Source of the DNA: Pseudomonas sp. 7P_10.2_Bac1
GTDB lineage: Bacteria > Pseudomonadota > Gammaproteobacteria > Pseudomonadales > Pseudomonadaceae
Direction: 5' to 3'
DNA: 64,000 bases
Assembly (NCBI RefSeq): GCF_025465935.1
Contig: NZ_JANLNV010000051.1
Coordinates: 1 to 64,000 of the forward strand
In this document: positions 20,149-28,443 of the stretch, in pieces
Layout of the letters: every line of letters begins with the position of its first letter
Numbering within the stretch: position 1 is the first letter of the stretch
Position numbers and translations under genes: made by a program
Notes under the pieces: generated by a model
Seen by the model: the letters and a program-made list of their open reading frames with translations, nothing else
What the model was told of the DNA's origin: nothing
The model's database searches: none

Positions 20149-20454
20149 GATCACGTCCTCACAGGCTTTAGATAAGAGTCATCGAGGCTTTGGATCTCGA
20201 TGGGGCCTATTCAAAGCCCGCCAGGTATCACAAATGTGTCGAGAACACAGCCCGATGACTCTTTGCGTATCAAGAGGCCCTGCAGATACACAGCGATACA
20301 CAGCCGTCCCATGAGGCCCATGGGCGGCCAGAAGATTTTTGCCTCAGCATGTATCTGTAAAACCTTAGATACACTGCAATACAAAGGCCTGCAGGCAAGG
20401 GAATGCGCGCTGGCTATGATGCGCATCACCAACCAATAGCGAGAGAGCAAAGCC
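20149..20454. promoter_or_regulatory. Divergent promoter region with 10-bp tandem repeats
   Basis: 306 bp between the DUF2790 operon and the response-regulator gene. It contains GATACACAGC twice in exact tandem (20285-20294 and 20295-20304) and a near copy GATACACTGC at 20368-20377. The latter is preceded by an imperfect inverted partner GTATCT (20351). Ten-bp head-to-tail repeats are the usual geometry for OmpR-family dimers, so these are candidate sites for the adjacent regulator. Confidence 0.5.
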
Positions 20455-21195
20455 ATGGAGCATGTCGATCACATCCTGATCGTTGACGATGATCGTGAAA
20501 TCCGCGAACTGGTGGGCAATTACCTGAAAAAAAATGGCCTGCGCACTACCGTCGTCGCGGATGGCAGGCAAATGCGAAGTTTTCTGGAAAGCACACCGGT
20601 TGACCTGATTGTGCTGGACATCATGATGCCCGGCGATGACGGGTTGTTGCTGTGCCGCGAATTACGCGCCGGCAAGCACAAATCCACGCCTGTATTGATG
20701 CTGACAGCCCGCAGTGACGAAACCGACCGGATTATCGGCCTCGAAATGGGCGCCGACGACTATCTGGTCAAACCCTTCGGAGCACGCGAATTATTGGCTC
20801 GAATCAATGCCGTATTGCGGCGAACGCGGATGTTGCCACCCAATCTTCAGGTCACCGAAAGCGGCAGCCTGCTGGCGTTCGGTCGCTGGCGGCTGGATAC
20901 CAGCGCTCGCCACCTGCTCGACCAGGATGACACCATGGTTGCCCTCAGTGGCGCCGAATACCGCTTGCTGCGCGTGTTTCTGGACCACCCCCAACGGGTA
21001 CTGAGCCGCGATCAACTGCTCAATCTGACCCAGGGCCGTGATGCAGATCTGTTTGATCGCTCCATCGACCTGCTGGTTAGCCGCCTGCGCCAACGCCTGC
21101 TCGATGACGCCCGCGAACCGGCCTGTATCAAAACCGTGCGCAGTGAGGGTTATGTGTTCTCACTACCGGTGAAAATCCTCGGTGCATCGACATGA
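20455..21195 (+). CDS. OmpR-family response regulator
   Basis: 246 residues. The receiver domain has ILIVDDDREIRELVGNYLKK, the phospho-acceptor Asp in VDLIVLDIMMPGDDG, T in MLTARSD and K in DDYLVKPFGARELLARI. The C-terminal winged helix has LSGAEYRLLRVFLDHPQRVLSR and DLFDRSIDLLVSRLRQRL. It overlaps the kinase gene by 4 bp (ATGA). Tandem GATACACAGC repeats 150 bp upstream suggest autoregulation and control of the divergent DUF2790-thioredoxin operon. The stimulus is not evident; redox or metal stress fits the neighbours. Confidence 0.92.
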   Translation: MEHVDHILIVDDDREIRELVGNYLKKNGLRTTVVADGRQMRSFLESTPVDLIVLDIMMPGDDGLLLCRELRAGKHKSTPVLMLTARSDETDRIIGLEMGADDYLVKPFGARELLARINAVLRRTRMLPPNLQVTESGSLLAFGRWRLDTSARHLLDQDDTMVALSGAEYRLLRVFLDHPQRVLSRDQLLNLTQGRDADLFDRSIDLLVSRLRQRLLDDAREPACIKTVRSEGYVFSLPVKILGAST

Positions 21196-22496
21196 AAAGG
21201 CTGCGTTGGCCAAAGACACTGGCGTCACAACTGTCACTGATTTTTCTGGTCAGCCTGCTGCTGGCCAACGGTCTGTCGTTCAGCGCGCAGTTCTACGAGC
21301 GCTTTGTGAGCGCTCGCTCGACCATGCTCAACAACATGGAAAACGACATTTCCACTTCCATCGCCATCCTTGATCGCCTGCCCGCCGCAGAACGCCAGGC
21401 CTGGCTGAGCCGCCTGGACCGCGCGCATTATCAATACATGTTGGGCAAAGGTGACAGCGGCGTGCCCATGGACAGCAAAGACCCTCCGATGTCGGCCAAC
21501 TCGATTCAGGCCACCCTCGGCAAGCATTACGACTTGACGTTTGCCGAGATCCCCGGCGTGCGGCCGCACTATCAGGTGTTCTTGCAACTGGCCGACGGAA
21601 GCCCGATAACCATCGACGTTCGTCCCGAAGACATCCCCGTGGCGCTATGGCTACCCGTGGTGCTGGTACTGCAACTGGCTCTGCTGCTGGGCTGCACGTG
21701 GATGGCCGTGAGGCTGGCGATACGCCCACTGAGCCGGCTATCACGTGCGGTAGAAAGCCTGGACCCCAATGCTCGTATCCAGCATCTGGATGAAACCGGC
21801 CCCACCGAAGTCGCACATGCCGCTGTGGCGTTTAATGCCATGCAGCAACGCATTGCCGACTACCTCAAAGAACGCATGCAAATTCTGGCTGCCATCTCGC
21901 ACGACTTGCAAACCCCGATCACGCGCATGAAGTTGCGCGCCGAATTCATGGACGACTCAGCCGAGCGCGACAAATTGCTCAATGACCTCGGGGAAATGGA
22001 GCATCTGGTACGTGAAGGCGTGGCCTACGCCCGCAGCGTACACGGCTCCACTGAAGCCAACTGCCGGCTAGATCTGGATGCATTCGTCGACAGCATCGTG
22101 TTCGACTATCAAGACGTTGGCAAAGAGGTCAATCTCAGCGGCAGCCACGGCTCCCCGATCGAAACACGCCCGCATGCCTTGCGCCGAGTACTGATCAATC
22201 TGATCGACAATGCCTTGAAGTTTTCTGGCGCAGCCGAACTGCAGGTGAGCGAGCAAGCCAGCAGCCATGTTTCGATCAAAGTGATGGATCGTGGGCCGGG
22301 CATATCGGCCGATGAGCTCAATGAAGTGTTAAAGCCGTTTTACCGGGTAGAAAGTTCGCGCAATCGCGATACCGGTGGGACCGGGCTTGGACTGGCGATT
22401 GCCCAGCAATTGGCAATCGCACTGGGTGGCTCATTGAGCTTGAGCAACCGCGAAGGGGGGGGATTGTGCGCAGAACTGATATTACCCGCTCATTAA
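21192..22496 (+). CDS. Sensor histidine kinase partnered with the response regulator
   Basis: 434-residue membrane kinase. TM1 (LSLIFLVSLLLANGLSFSA) and TM2 (LWLPVVLVLQLALLLGCTWM) flank a periplasmic sensor of about 130 residues without recognisable metal-binding clusters. A HAMP linker (RLAIRPLSRLSRAVESLDPN), H-box ILAAISHDLQTPITRMKLRA, N-box NLIDNALKFSG and G-boxes DRGPGIS and GGTGLGLAIA follow. Translationally coupled to the regulator. Family-level function is certain; the ligand is unknown. Confidence 0.92.
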   Translation: MKRLRWPKTLASQLSLIFLVSLLLANGLSFSAQFYERFVSARSTMLNNMENDISTSIAILDRLPAAERQAWLSRLDRAHYQYMLGKGDSGVPMDSKDPPMSANSIQATLGKHYDLTFAEIPGVRPHYQVFLQLADGSPITIDVRPEDIPVALWLPVVLVLQLALLLGCTWMAVRLAIRPLSRLSRAVESLDPNARIQHLDETGPTEVAHAAVAFNAMQQRIADYLKERMQILAAISHDLQTPITRMKLRAEFMDDSAERDKLLNDLGEMEHLVREGVAYARSVHGSTEANCRLDLDAFVDSIVFDYQDVGKEVNLSGSHGSPIETRPHALRRVLINLIDNALKFSGAAELQVSEQASSHVSIKVMDRGPGISADELNEVLKPFYRVESSRNRDTGGTGLGLAIAQQLAIALGGSLSLSNREGGGLCAELILPAH

Positions 22497-22603
22497 TCTG
22501 ACTCAAGGGGCCTGGTTGACTACCCCACCAGCGTCAAACAACGGTGTAAAGCACGGCAGAGCGGGCAACACAGGTATGCCCGCATCTGGGTGGAAACCAC
22601 TGA

Positions 22604-22687
22604 TCAACCCGGCGGAATGGTCGCCAAAATACCAATACCGATGGTCAGTATCAAAAAACCGCCTAAAAACCACGCCATCTTACCCAT
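22604..22687 (-). CDS. 27-residue single-pass membrane peptide
   Basis: A small frame reading MGKMAWFLGGFLILTIGIGI, then LATIPPG and a stop. It has a positively charged short N-terminus, one hydrophobic helix (WFLGGFLILTIGIGILATI) and a Pro-Pro-Gly end. GGGG lies eight bases before the ATG. It stands alone between the kinase gene and the LysR gene. It resembles small KdpF/CydX-like peptides in architecture only; no family is recognised. The call rests on the clean helix and start signal. Confidence 0.5.
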   Translation of the reverse strand: MGKMAWFLGGFLILTIGIGILATIPPG

Positions 22688-22853
22688 CACATTTCCCCGT
22701 CAAACCTACGTAATAAAACAGGTGCAGAACTTCGGGCGGCAAGCGGCGAGTACTGCACAGGTCTCGCGTTCTTGCCTGTCTCGAGAGGTTGGATGAAAGT
22801 GTGCGCCTAGATCTGCACTCATAACAGACGCAGATATGGCGAAATAATACGGA

Positions 22854-23774
22854 TCAGTTGCCAGGTAATACAAATTGGCCGCTCATGACGCTGCGCTGAT
22901 AATCCGCAACCACTTGCTGGCACAGATGAACCACCGCTTCGTTCAATTCCAGGCCCGCGCCGACGCGCCAACTGGCAAATACAGCAAACCCCGGCGGCGC
23001 TTGCATCGGCAAGGCAACCAGCGCTCCGCTCGTCAGTTCACGCCCAACCAAAACCGGTGGCAAGGCCCCGACACCAAAGCCGTCAGTTACCAGTTTGATG
23101 ATCGCTGCCACCGAGTTGATACAGCTGACTTTCGGCGCAGCGATACCCTGCTGATGCAGAAAATTGAGCATGTCCTGATGTGGACGAGACAACCGGGAAA
23201 ACGTCAGCAAACGCTCCCGACACAGATCCGCCAAGCTTTCATAGTCACGATCGAGCAGGCTTCCTTTGGCCACTACCCAGTAAAGCGGGTAACTGGCCAA
23301 TTGCACATTACGCACACCATCAGCACGAACCAGATCAGTCTGAAAAACCAGATCCAGATGCCCCTTGAGCAACTGTTCATTGAGGTTCAGCGCAGTATCG
23401 GCCGTCAGCTCGACTTCAACCTGGGGGTAATCGCGGCTCACGGCGCTGATCAATTCGCTGAGCCAACTGTGAATCACCGTGTCCATGACCCCGATCCGCA
23501 AACGACCGGAAAAGCTGTCCGTCTGGCCGAGTGCCTGCAACAAACGCTGCTGGGTCGCGAGCATTTGTTCGGCATAGCCGAGCACTTTCTGCCCTTCACG
23601 GGTGAGGCTCACACCACGCGGATCGCGCTGAAACAATTGCACTCCCAGCTCACTTTCGAGCACAGAGATGCGACTGGAAACCGCCGCCTGCGTGGTTGAA
23701 AGTTTCTCCGCCGTCAGGCGGAAACTTCCCAGCCGTGCGACCCAGACAAATGTCTGAAGGAATCGGATATTCAT
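22854..23774 (-). CDS. LysR family transcriptional regulator
   Basis: 306 residues from the ATG at 23774, which begins the winged HTH directly (MNIRFLQTFVWVARLGSFRL, TAEKLSTTQAAVSSRISVLE). The longer in-frame start adds 38 residues unlike the family and is not used. The C-terminal periplasmic-binding-like effector domain follows (LRIGVMDTVIHSWLSELISA; DLVFQTDLVRADGVRNVQLA). It is divergent from the DUF969/DUF979 transporter genes with 287 bp between, the usual layout for a LysR regulator of its neighbour. An effector such as 5-oxoproline is a guess from context. Confidence 0.9.
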   Translation of the reverse strand: MNIRFLQTFVWVARLGSFRLTAEKLSTTQAAVSSRISVLESELGVQLFQRDPRGVSLTREGQKVLGYAEQMLATQQRLLQALGQTDSFSGRLRIGVMDTVIHSWLSELISAVSRDYPQVEVELTADTALNLNEQLLKGHLDLVFQTDLVRADGVRNVQLASYPLYWVVAKGSLLDRDYESLADLCRERLLTFSRLSRPHQDMLNFLHQQGIAAPKVSCINSVAAIIKLVTDGFGVGALPPVLVGRELTSGALVALPMQAPPGFAVFASWRVGAGLELNEAVVHLCQQVVADYQRSVMSGQFVLPGN

Positions 23775-24061
23775 ATTGGTGTGCTCGCCCGGCCTAAACG
23801 AGGCTCCTACTTTAAACCCATGTCGCAGATACAGGCCAGTGGCCTTAATTCGATGATAGACATAACTTTTTTTGTTCAGCCGTGACAAATTTTATTGACT
23901 GGACGCCCACCGCAAAGGCGCCAAACATAGCTGCCATTCATTATAAAAAAACACGCTGAGTCCGGCAGCGAACCGAATTTTCGAAAGTGCACCTGACCGC
24001 TTTCGCTTTGCTCACACCAGCCTGCCCTGGCGTTGCAGCAACCAGCAAGAGATTCCCCCTC

Positions 24062-24787
24062 ATGCAAACCATCGTAAACCTGTGGCCACTGATCGGCGTT
24101 CTGGTCATCGTCCTTGGATTTGTACTGCGCTTTAACCCCCTGTTAGTCGTAAGCGCTGCAGCTATCGTTACCGGCCTTGCGGCTCATTTTCCGCTGGAAA
24201 AAATCATCAGCGAAATGGGTGAAGGTTTTTTGCAGACTCGCGCCCTGCAACTCATCCTGTTGCTGCCTCTGGCCGTGATCGGACTGCTCGAACGTCATGG
24301 CTTGCGCCTGCATGCACAGAACTGGATCGCGGGTTTTCAACGCGCCACCGTCGGGCGCTTGCTGATCATGTACCTGTTTGTCCGCGAAACCACTGCTGCC
24401 GTGGGCTTGACCAGCCTTGGCGGCCATCCGCAAATGGTACGCCCGCTGCTGGCACCGATGGCCGAAGGGGCAGCCGAAAACAAGTACGGCAAACTGCCGG
24501 ATGCCGTGCGGCATAAGGTGCTGGCCATGTGTGCTGCCACTGATAACGTGGGCCTGTTTTTTGGTGAGGACGTGTTCGTCGCCTTCGGCGCCATTGCCCT
24601 GATGCACACCTTTCTGCTGGGCGCCGGGCTTGATGTCGAACCGCTGCACATTGCTTTCTGGGGAATACCGACCGCGATCTGTGCCTTTGTCGTGCATGCA
24701 CTGCGCCTCTATCGCTTTGACCTGATGCTGTCCCGCAGCCTGACCGAAGTCGCCCAGGCTGACATGGCGAAGCAGGTGGCAGGATGA
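24062..24787 (+). CDS. DUF969 subunit of a 5-oxoproline-type transporter
   Basis: 241-residue multi-spanning membrane protein. The start at 24062 (MQTIVNLWPLIGVLVIVLGF) is preferred to an upstream in-frame ATG because it opens with a helix. Characteristic stretches are PLAVIGLLERHGLRLHAQNW, RLLIMYLFVRETTAAVGLTS and DNVGLFFGEDVFVAFGAIAL. It overlaps the DUF979 gene by 4 bp; the two families occur as a pair, named as 5-oxoproline transporter subunits in current annotation practice (recalled). The usual companion pyrrolidone-carboxylate peptidase gene is not adjacent here. Confidence 0.85.
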   Translation: MQTIVNLWPLIGVLVIVLGFVLRFNPLLVVSAAAIVTGLAAHFPLEKIISEMGEGFLQTRALQLILLLPLAVIGLLERHGLRLHAQNWIAGFQRATVGRLLIMYLFVRETTAAVGLTSLGGHPQMVRPLLAPMAEGAAENKYGKLPDAVRHKVLAMCAATDNVGLFFGEDVFVAFGAIALMHTFLLGAGLDVEPLHIAFWGIPTAICAFVVHALRLYRFDLMLSRSLTEVAQADMAKQVAG

Positions 24788-25734
24788 TTATTTCGATCGA
24801 GTATTTTTACTGGCTGGCCGGTGTCCTGCTGTTGATTACCGCGGGCATGATCCTGAGTGACCGAAGCCACCCCAAGCGCTGGACCAGCGGTATCTTCTGG
24901 ACGATTTTCGCTCTGGTGTTTCTGATCGGTGACCGGTTGTCACCGTTTGTCATCGGTGTTGGCGTACTGATCATGGCCGTGATCGCCGGCATTGGTGGTG
25001 TCGGCCGTGGCGCCCACGCTGAACTGCATGTGAAAGCGGCGCGGGCGAGCGCCGGTCGTCTGGGCCACACGCTCTTCATACCCGCCTTGTCGATTCCGCT
25101 GGTTACCGTTATCGGTTCAGTGCTGCTCAAACACGTGGAAATTGGTGGCGTACCGTTGCTGGACCCGAAAAACACCACCTTTGTCTCCCTTGGCCTGGGT
25201 TGCATCGTGGCTTTAGTGCTGGCTTGCCTATTGACGCGCGACTCGCCCGTACAGGCCTTGCGAGAATCGCGGCGCCTGACTGAGGCACTCGGCTGGACCA
25301 TGGTGCTGCCACAAATGCTCGCCATGCTCGGCCTGCTGTTTAACGACGCCGGGGTTGGCAACGCCGTGGCTCACGTCACCACAGCCTCTATCAATATGGA
25401 TTTTCGCCTGGTAGCCGTGGTGGTCTACGTGTTGGGCATGGCGCTCTTTACCGTCATCATGGGCAATGGTTTTGCCGCCTTTCCGGTGATGACCGGCGGT
25501 GTCGGAATACCCGTACTGGTGGGGATGTATGGCGCAAATCCGGCGCTTATGGCGGCAATCGGGATGTTTTCAGGTTACTGCGGCACGCTGATGACGCCTA
25601 TGGCCGCCAACTACAACATCGTGCCGGTGGCGTTACTTGATCTGCCGGACAAATACGCCGTGATCAAGGCACAAATACCCACCGCACTGATGATGCTCGT
25701 GGTCAACATCGTGCTGCTATATGGACTGATGTAG
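24784..25734 (+). CDS. DUF979 subunit of a 5-oxoproline-type transporter
   Basis: 316-residue membrane protein with about nine helices, translationally coupled (ATGA) to the DUF969 gene. Recognisable stretches are IEYFYWLAGVLLLITAGMIL, LGHTLFIPALSIPLVTVIGS and MLGLLFNDAGVGNAVAHVTT, with the C-terminal GMFSGYCGTLMTPMAANYNI. Together the pair should import a small acid such as pyroglutamate; this is family knowledge, not visible in a motif. The operon ends at a REP-like hairpin shared with the converging TonB receptor gene. Confidence 0.85.
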   Translation: MIISIEYFYWLAGVLLLITAGMILSDRSHPKRWTSGIFWTIFALVFLIGDRLSPFVIGVGVLIMAVIAGIGGVGRGAHAELHVKAARASAGRLGHTLFIPALSIPLVTVIGSVLLKHVEIGGVPLLDPKNTTFVSLGLGCIVALVLACLLTRDSPVQALRESRRLTEALGWTMVLPQMLAMLGLLFNDAGVGNAVAHVTTASINMDFRLVAVVVYVLGMALFTVIMGNGFAAFPVMTGGVGIPVLVGMYGANPALMAAIGMFSGYCGTLMTPMAANYNIVPVALLDLPDKYAVIKAQIPTALMMLVVNIVLLYGLM

Positions 25735-25756
25735 GGGGATTGCGGAGTTGCCGAAA

Positions 25757-25788
25757 GCTGCGATCTTTTGATCTTTAAAAATCGCAGC
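25757..25788. repeat. Degenerate REP-type hairpin between convergent genes
   Basis: GCTGCGAT (25757-25764) pairs with ATCGCAGC (25781-25788) around CTTTTGATCTTTAAAA. The spacer is nearly the same as in the REP doublets at 49411 and 57579, so this looks like a REP core without the flanking GAGCGAGCTTGCC arms. It could also terminate both converging genes. Confidence 0.55.
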
Positions 25789-25822
25789 CTTCGAGCCTCG
25801 TCAACTTCTATGAGAAGCACGA

Positions 25823-27931
25823 TCAGAAGTGGAAAGATACCCCGGTCGTGACGTTTAACGGATCACCCGGATAGAAGTTGGCAGAGTCCTGCCCTTTGGC
25901 GTCATACGCGGTGTTGGTGGCCGTGGCATAACGCTGGTTGGTCAAGTTACGGGCATCGACAAACACTTCCCATTTTTTACTCGGGGCTTCGTAACCGACT
26001 TTCGCGCCCCAAATGGTGTAGGACGGTGCACTCAAAGTGTTGGCGAAGTCGACGTAATAGCTGGAAGCAGCACGCGCATTAAGTTGTGCGTAGAAGCCCC
26101 CCGCTTGCCGGTATTGCAACTCAGCCTGATACACCTGCCGCGGCAACCCCGGCAGTTGGTTGTCGCCGAAGGTTGAGTCGTGCCGGTAATAGAAGTCGTT
26201 CAAGGTGTAGGCCTGGCGCAACGACAGGGTGTCGCCGTTCTTGCCTTCCCAGAGCAGCGCGTTGAGGCCGGCTTCAATGCCTTGGTGAATCGTCGGGCTG
26301 CCATTGGAGGTGGCGACCAGTTGGTCTTGAGTTGCAGTGGCCTGACGCACCACCACCGAAAGCAACTCCTTCTGAACCCACGACCGATACACGGTCAGGC
26401 TGCCATCAAAGATGCCATGCCCGCCGCGAATCCCGAACTCAACGGTATTGGCCTTTTGCGGACGAACGTCGCGAATGTAGGGCGTTCCGGTGCTGCCCAA
26501 CTGCCAGGTGACGGGTGGATCGACCGAGCGGCTGACGTTACCGAACAGCTCGAATTCCGGGGTCAACTGATAGCGCAAACCGAGGCGCGGGGCCAAATCG
26601 GTTTCGGTGTATTCGACACCATTGGGGAAGGTGCTGGTATTGACGCCAGTGGTGAATTTTATATCGGCCTTACGTTTGACATTGATCAGCGAAAGACCAC
26701 TGGACAGCCAGGTTTTATCATTCAGTTGCAGCTCGTTACCTAACGAAAACACCGTATCGCGCGACCCGGTGTAATCGGTTTTTTGCAGCGTGGCCCCCGT
26801 CGTCTGGCTATGGGATTTCACGTCAGCCAAATACGACTGGGTATTGCTGAACGTCACGCTACTGTCGCTGGGCAACCCCAGGAAGGTATCGCCGGTGCGC
26901 AGATAACGCAGGGTCAGGTTGATGTCTTTGGATCGCCAGTCTTGCGGCGTCGGGCTGTAGCGCCAGCCGTTCAACAGTGGGTAATCGTTATAGCCCAGGC
27001 CTACTTCCAGCTTGGCATTGTCGTCAAAGGTGTAGGTGGTCTTGCTGCCCAGCAAGGTCGAACCGTCCTTCTTGCGGCCAATGGGTACGGTATTGCTGGT
27101 GGGGTCGTGCTTGAGCTGGTATTTGGTCAGCGTGTTGCCCTGAATCAGGTTTTCTTCGCGATACCGCACAAAGAAGCGCGTCTCCAACTGAGGGTTGAAC
27201 ACATAACCAAAGTTGGCCACCAGCCCCTGGCCATTGTTGGACGTGTGATCCTGATAACCGTCGCGCTGGTTGTGCAGCACACTGACGTAGTAATCGGCAG
27301 CCCCGACGACCCCGCCGGTGCTGAGTTGTTCTTTTTGATAGCCGTAACTACCCGCCTCGAAGCGCGCGTAATTGCCTGGATCAGTGCGCCCGGTTTTGCT
27401 CACAAAGTTAATCGCGCCACCCAGTGACAAGGCGGAATAAAGGTAAGCGTTGGCGCCGTACAGCACATCGGTGTGATCCACCGCCTGCATGTCGAGCATG
27501 TCTTCCTGGGTACCACCGGGGCCGGTCAGGGGCAGTCCATCAAAAAGGAACTTAATACCCAGCACATAGCCTTGATAGAACGTGTTGAGCCCCGAACCGC
27601 GAATGGAAATCTTGTTGGCACTTGAACCACTGGTGGCCTGGGCAAAGACACCCGGCTGCAAAGCCAGCACGTCCTCGGCGTTGGCCGCCCGCCCGCGTTC
27701 AATGTCGCGGTTGTCGACCACGGCGGTATTGCCCGCCACTTTCTTCAATTCCTTTTGCGACTTTTGCGCCTCGCTGGCCTCGGCTCCGGTTACTACTACC
27801 GTAGCCAGCGTGGGATCTTTTGCCTCGTCAGCAACCGCTGTGGCTTGAACCAGCATCAGGAGAATCCCCATGCTGGAGGCTGTTACCAGTGCACTACGTC
27901 GCCTTGCTCGCCTTTCTGACGCACTGTTCAT
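25823..27931 (-). CDS. TonB-dependent outer membrane receptor
   Basis: 702 residues from the ATG at 27931 (MNSASERRARRRSALVTASS), with AGGAG ten bases upstream. A signal peptide (GILLMLVQATAVADEA) is followed by a TonB box in TLATVVVTGAE. The plug domain has EDVLALQPGVFAQATSGSSA, KISIRGSGLNTFYQGYVLGI and LYGANAYLYSALSLGGAINF. The barrel ends in LNVTTGVSFHF with the terminal Phe needed for BAM recognition. It resembles FecA/OprC-like receptors in length but lacks an N-terminal signalling domain. It is divergent from a dedicated tonB-exbB-exbD-sfnB-sfnR operon, so the ligand is more likely an organosulfur compound or sulfate ester than a siderophore; this is inference from context. Confidence 0.9.
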   Translation of the reverse strand: MNSASERRARRRSALVTASSMGILLMLVQATAVADEAKDPTLATVVVTGAEASEAQKSQKELKKVAGNTAVVDNRDIERGRAANAEDVLALQPGVFAQATSGSSANKISIRGSGLNTFYQGYVLGIKFLFDGLPLTGPGGTQEDMLDMQAVDHTDVLYGANAYLYSALSLGGAINFVSKTGRTDPGNYARFEAGSYGYQKEQLSTGGVVGAADYYVSVLHNQRDGYQDHTSNNGQGLVANFGYVFNPQLETRFFVRYREENLIQGNTLTKYQLKHDPTSNTVPIGRKKDGSTLLGSKTTYTFDDNAKLEVGLGYNDYPLLNGWRYSPTPQDWRSKDINLTLRYLRTGDTFLGLPSDSSVTFSNTQSYLADVKSHSQTTGATLQKTDYTGSRDTVFSLGNELQLNDKTWLSSGLSLINVKRKADIKFTTGVNTSTFPNGVEYTETDLAPRLGLRYQLTPEFELFGNVSRSVDPPVTWQLGSTGTPYIRDVRPQKANTVEFGIRGGHGIFDGSLTVYRSWVQKELLSVVVRQATATQDQLVATSNGSPTIHQGIEAGLNALLWEGKNGDTLSLRQAYTLNDFYYRHDSTFGDNQLPGLPRQVYQAELQYRQAGGFYAQLNARAASSYYVDFANTLSAPSYTIWGAKVGYEAPSKKWEVFVDARNLTNQRYATATNTAYDAKGQDSANFYPGDPLNVTTGVSFHF

Positions 27932-28222
27932 TATTTCAATGCTCCTGCCTGTTAGTGAGTGGAGCATCTATGCGTATAGTCTCGCTCTCACCCAGACTTT
28001 TGCAGAGTTCGTGCCAGCCCTGAAACTGCGAAAATACGGTCTTTTAATAGCAACTTGAATGTGTTGCTTAAACACTTTGTTAAGGGTCTGTTTGCATTTC
28101 AACAGTCAACTTATTGCACAGCTCACTTATAACAATTTGATTAGTGCATATGCTTTTGCATGAACCCATGAGATCGACCTAACCCTTGCACTAGAGGGGT
28201 TTTGCCTGCCTGCTGCCCATCA

Positions 28223-28242
28223 AGTGTTGCTCCAGCAACAGT
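28223..28242. promoter_or_regulatory. Enhancer-type inverted repeat AGTGTTG-N6-CAACAGT
   Basis: Copy 1 of the TGTTG-N6-CAACA element. Its centre is about 105 bp upstream of the -12 GC of the sigma-54 promoter at 28325-28341. Copies 2 to 4 precede the ABC, aldo-keto reductase and SfnB-MetI-MetQ operons at almost the same distance from their sigma-54 promoters. Candidate site for the SfnR-like activator at 31730. Confidence 0.65.
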
Positions 28243-28324
28243 GCATGAGCAATACGCTGAATTAACCACAACATGACACCCCGTCAATAAGCCTGAACCC
28301 CCGGTTTAACGCACTGATTAATAG

Positions 28325-28341
28325 TTGGTATGGCTCTTGCT
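28325..28341 (+). promoter_or_regulatory. Sigma-54 promoter of the tonB-exbBD-sfnBR operon
   Basis: TTGGTATGGCTCTTGCT fits the -24/-12 consensus TTGGCACG-N4-TTGCW, with GG and GC separated by ten bases. The tonB start is about 103 bp downstream. Confidence 0.7.
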
Positions 28342-28443
28342 CTAACTTTCTGACATGCCTGTTTGCTTCGGTAAACAAAGGTAAACGGTGGAGTGTATTG
28401 ATCTCGAATACGACTCCGTTTTGCTAAAAGCCAGGAGTTATTA

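Larger units (their letters stand above)
27932..28443. promoter_or_regulatory. Divergent control region, TonB receptor / tonB operon
   Basis: 512 bp without a credible gene. It carries an inverted repeat at 28223-28242 and a sigma-54 promoter at 28325-28341 for the tonB operon (both listed). On the receptor side only isolated half-sites are seen: TGTTG near 28058 and CAACAGT near 28099. No GG-N10-GC element was found on the minus strand. Confidence 0.6.

Noticed and set aside
27932..28220. A sigma-54 promoter for the TonB receptor gene
   Set aside because: No GG-N10-GC element in the right orientation was found; only scattered TGTTG/CAACA half-sites, so receptor control by the same activator is left open.
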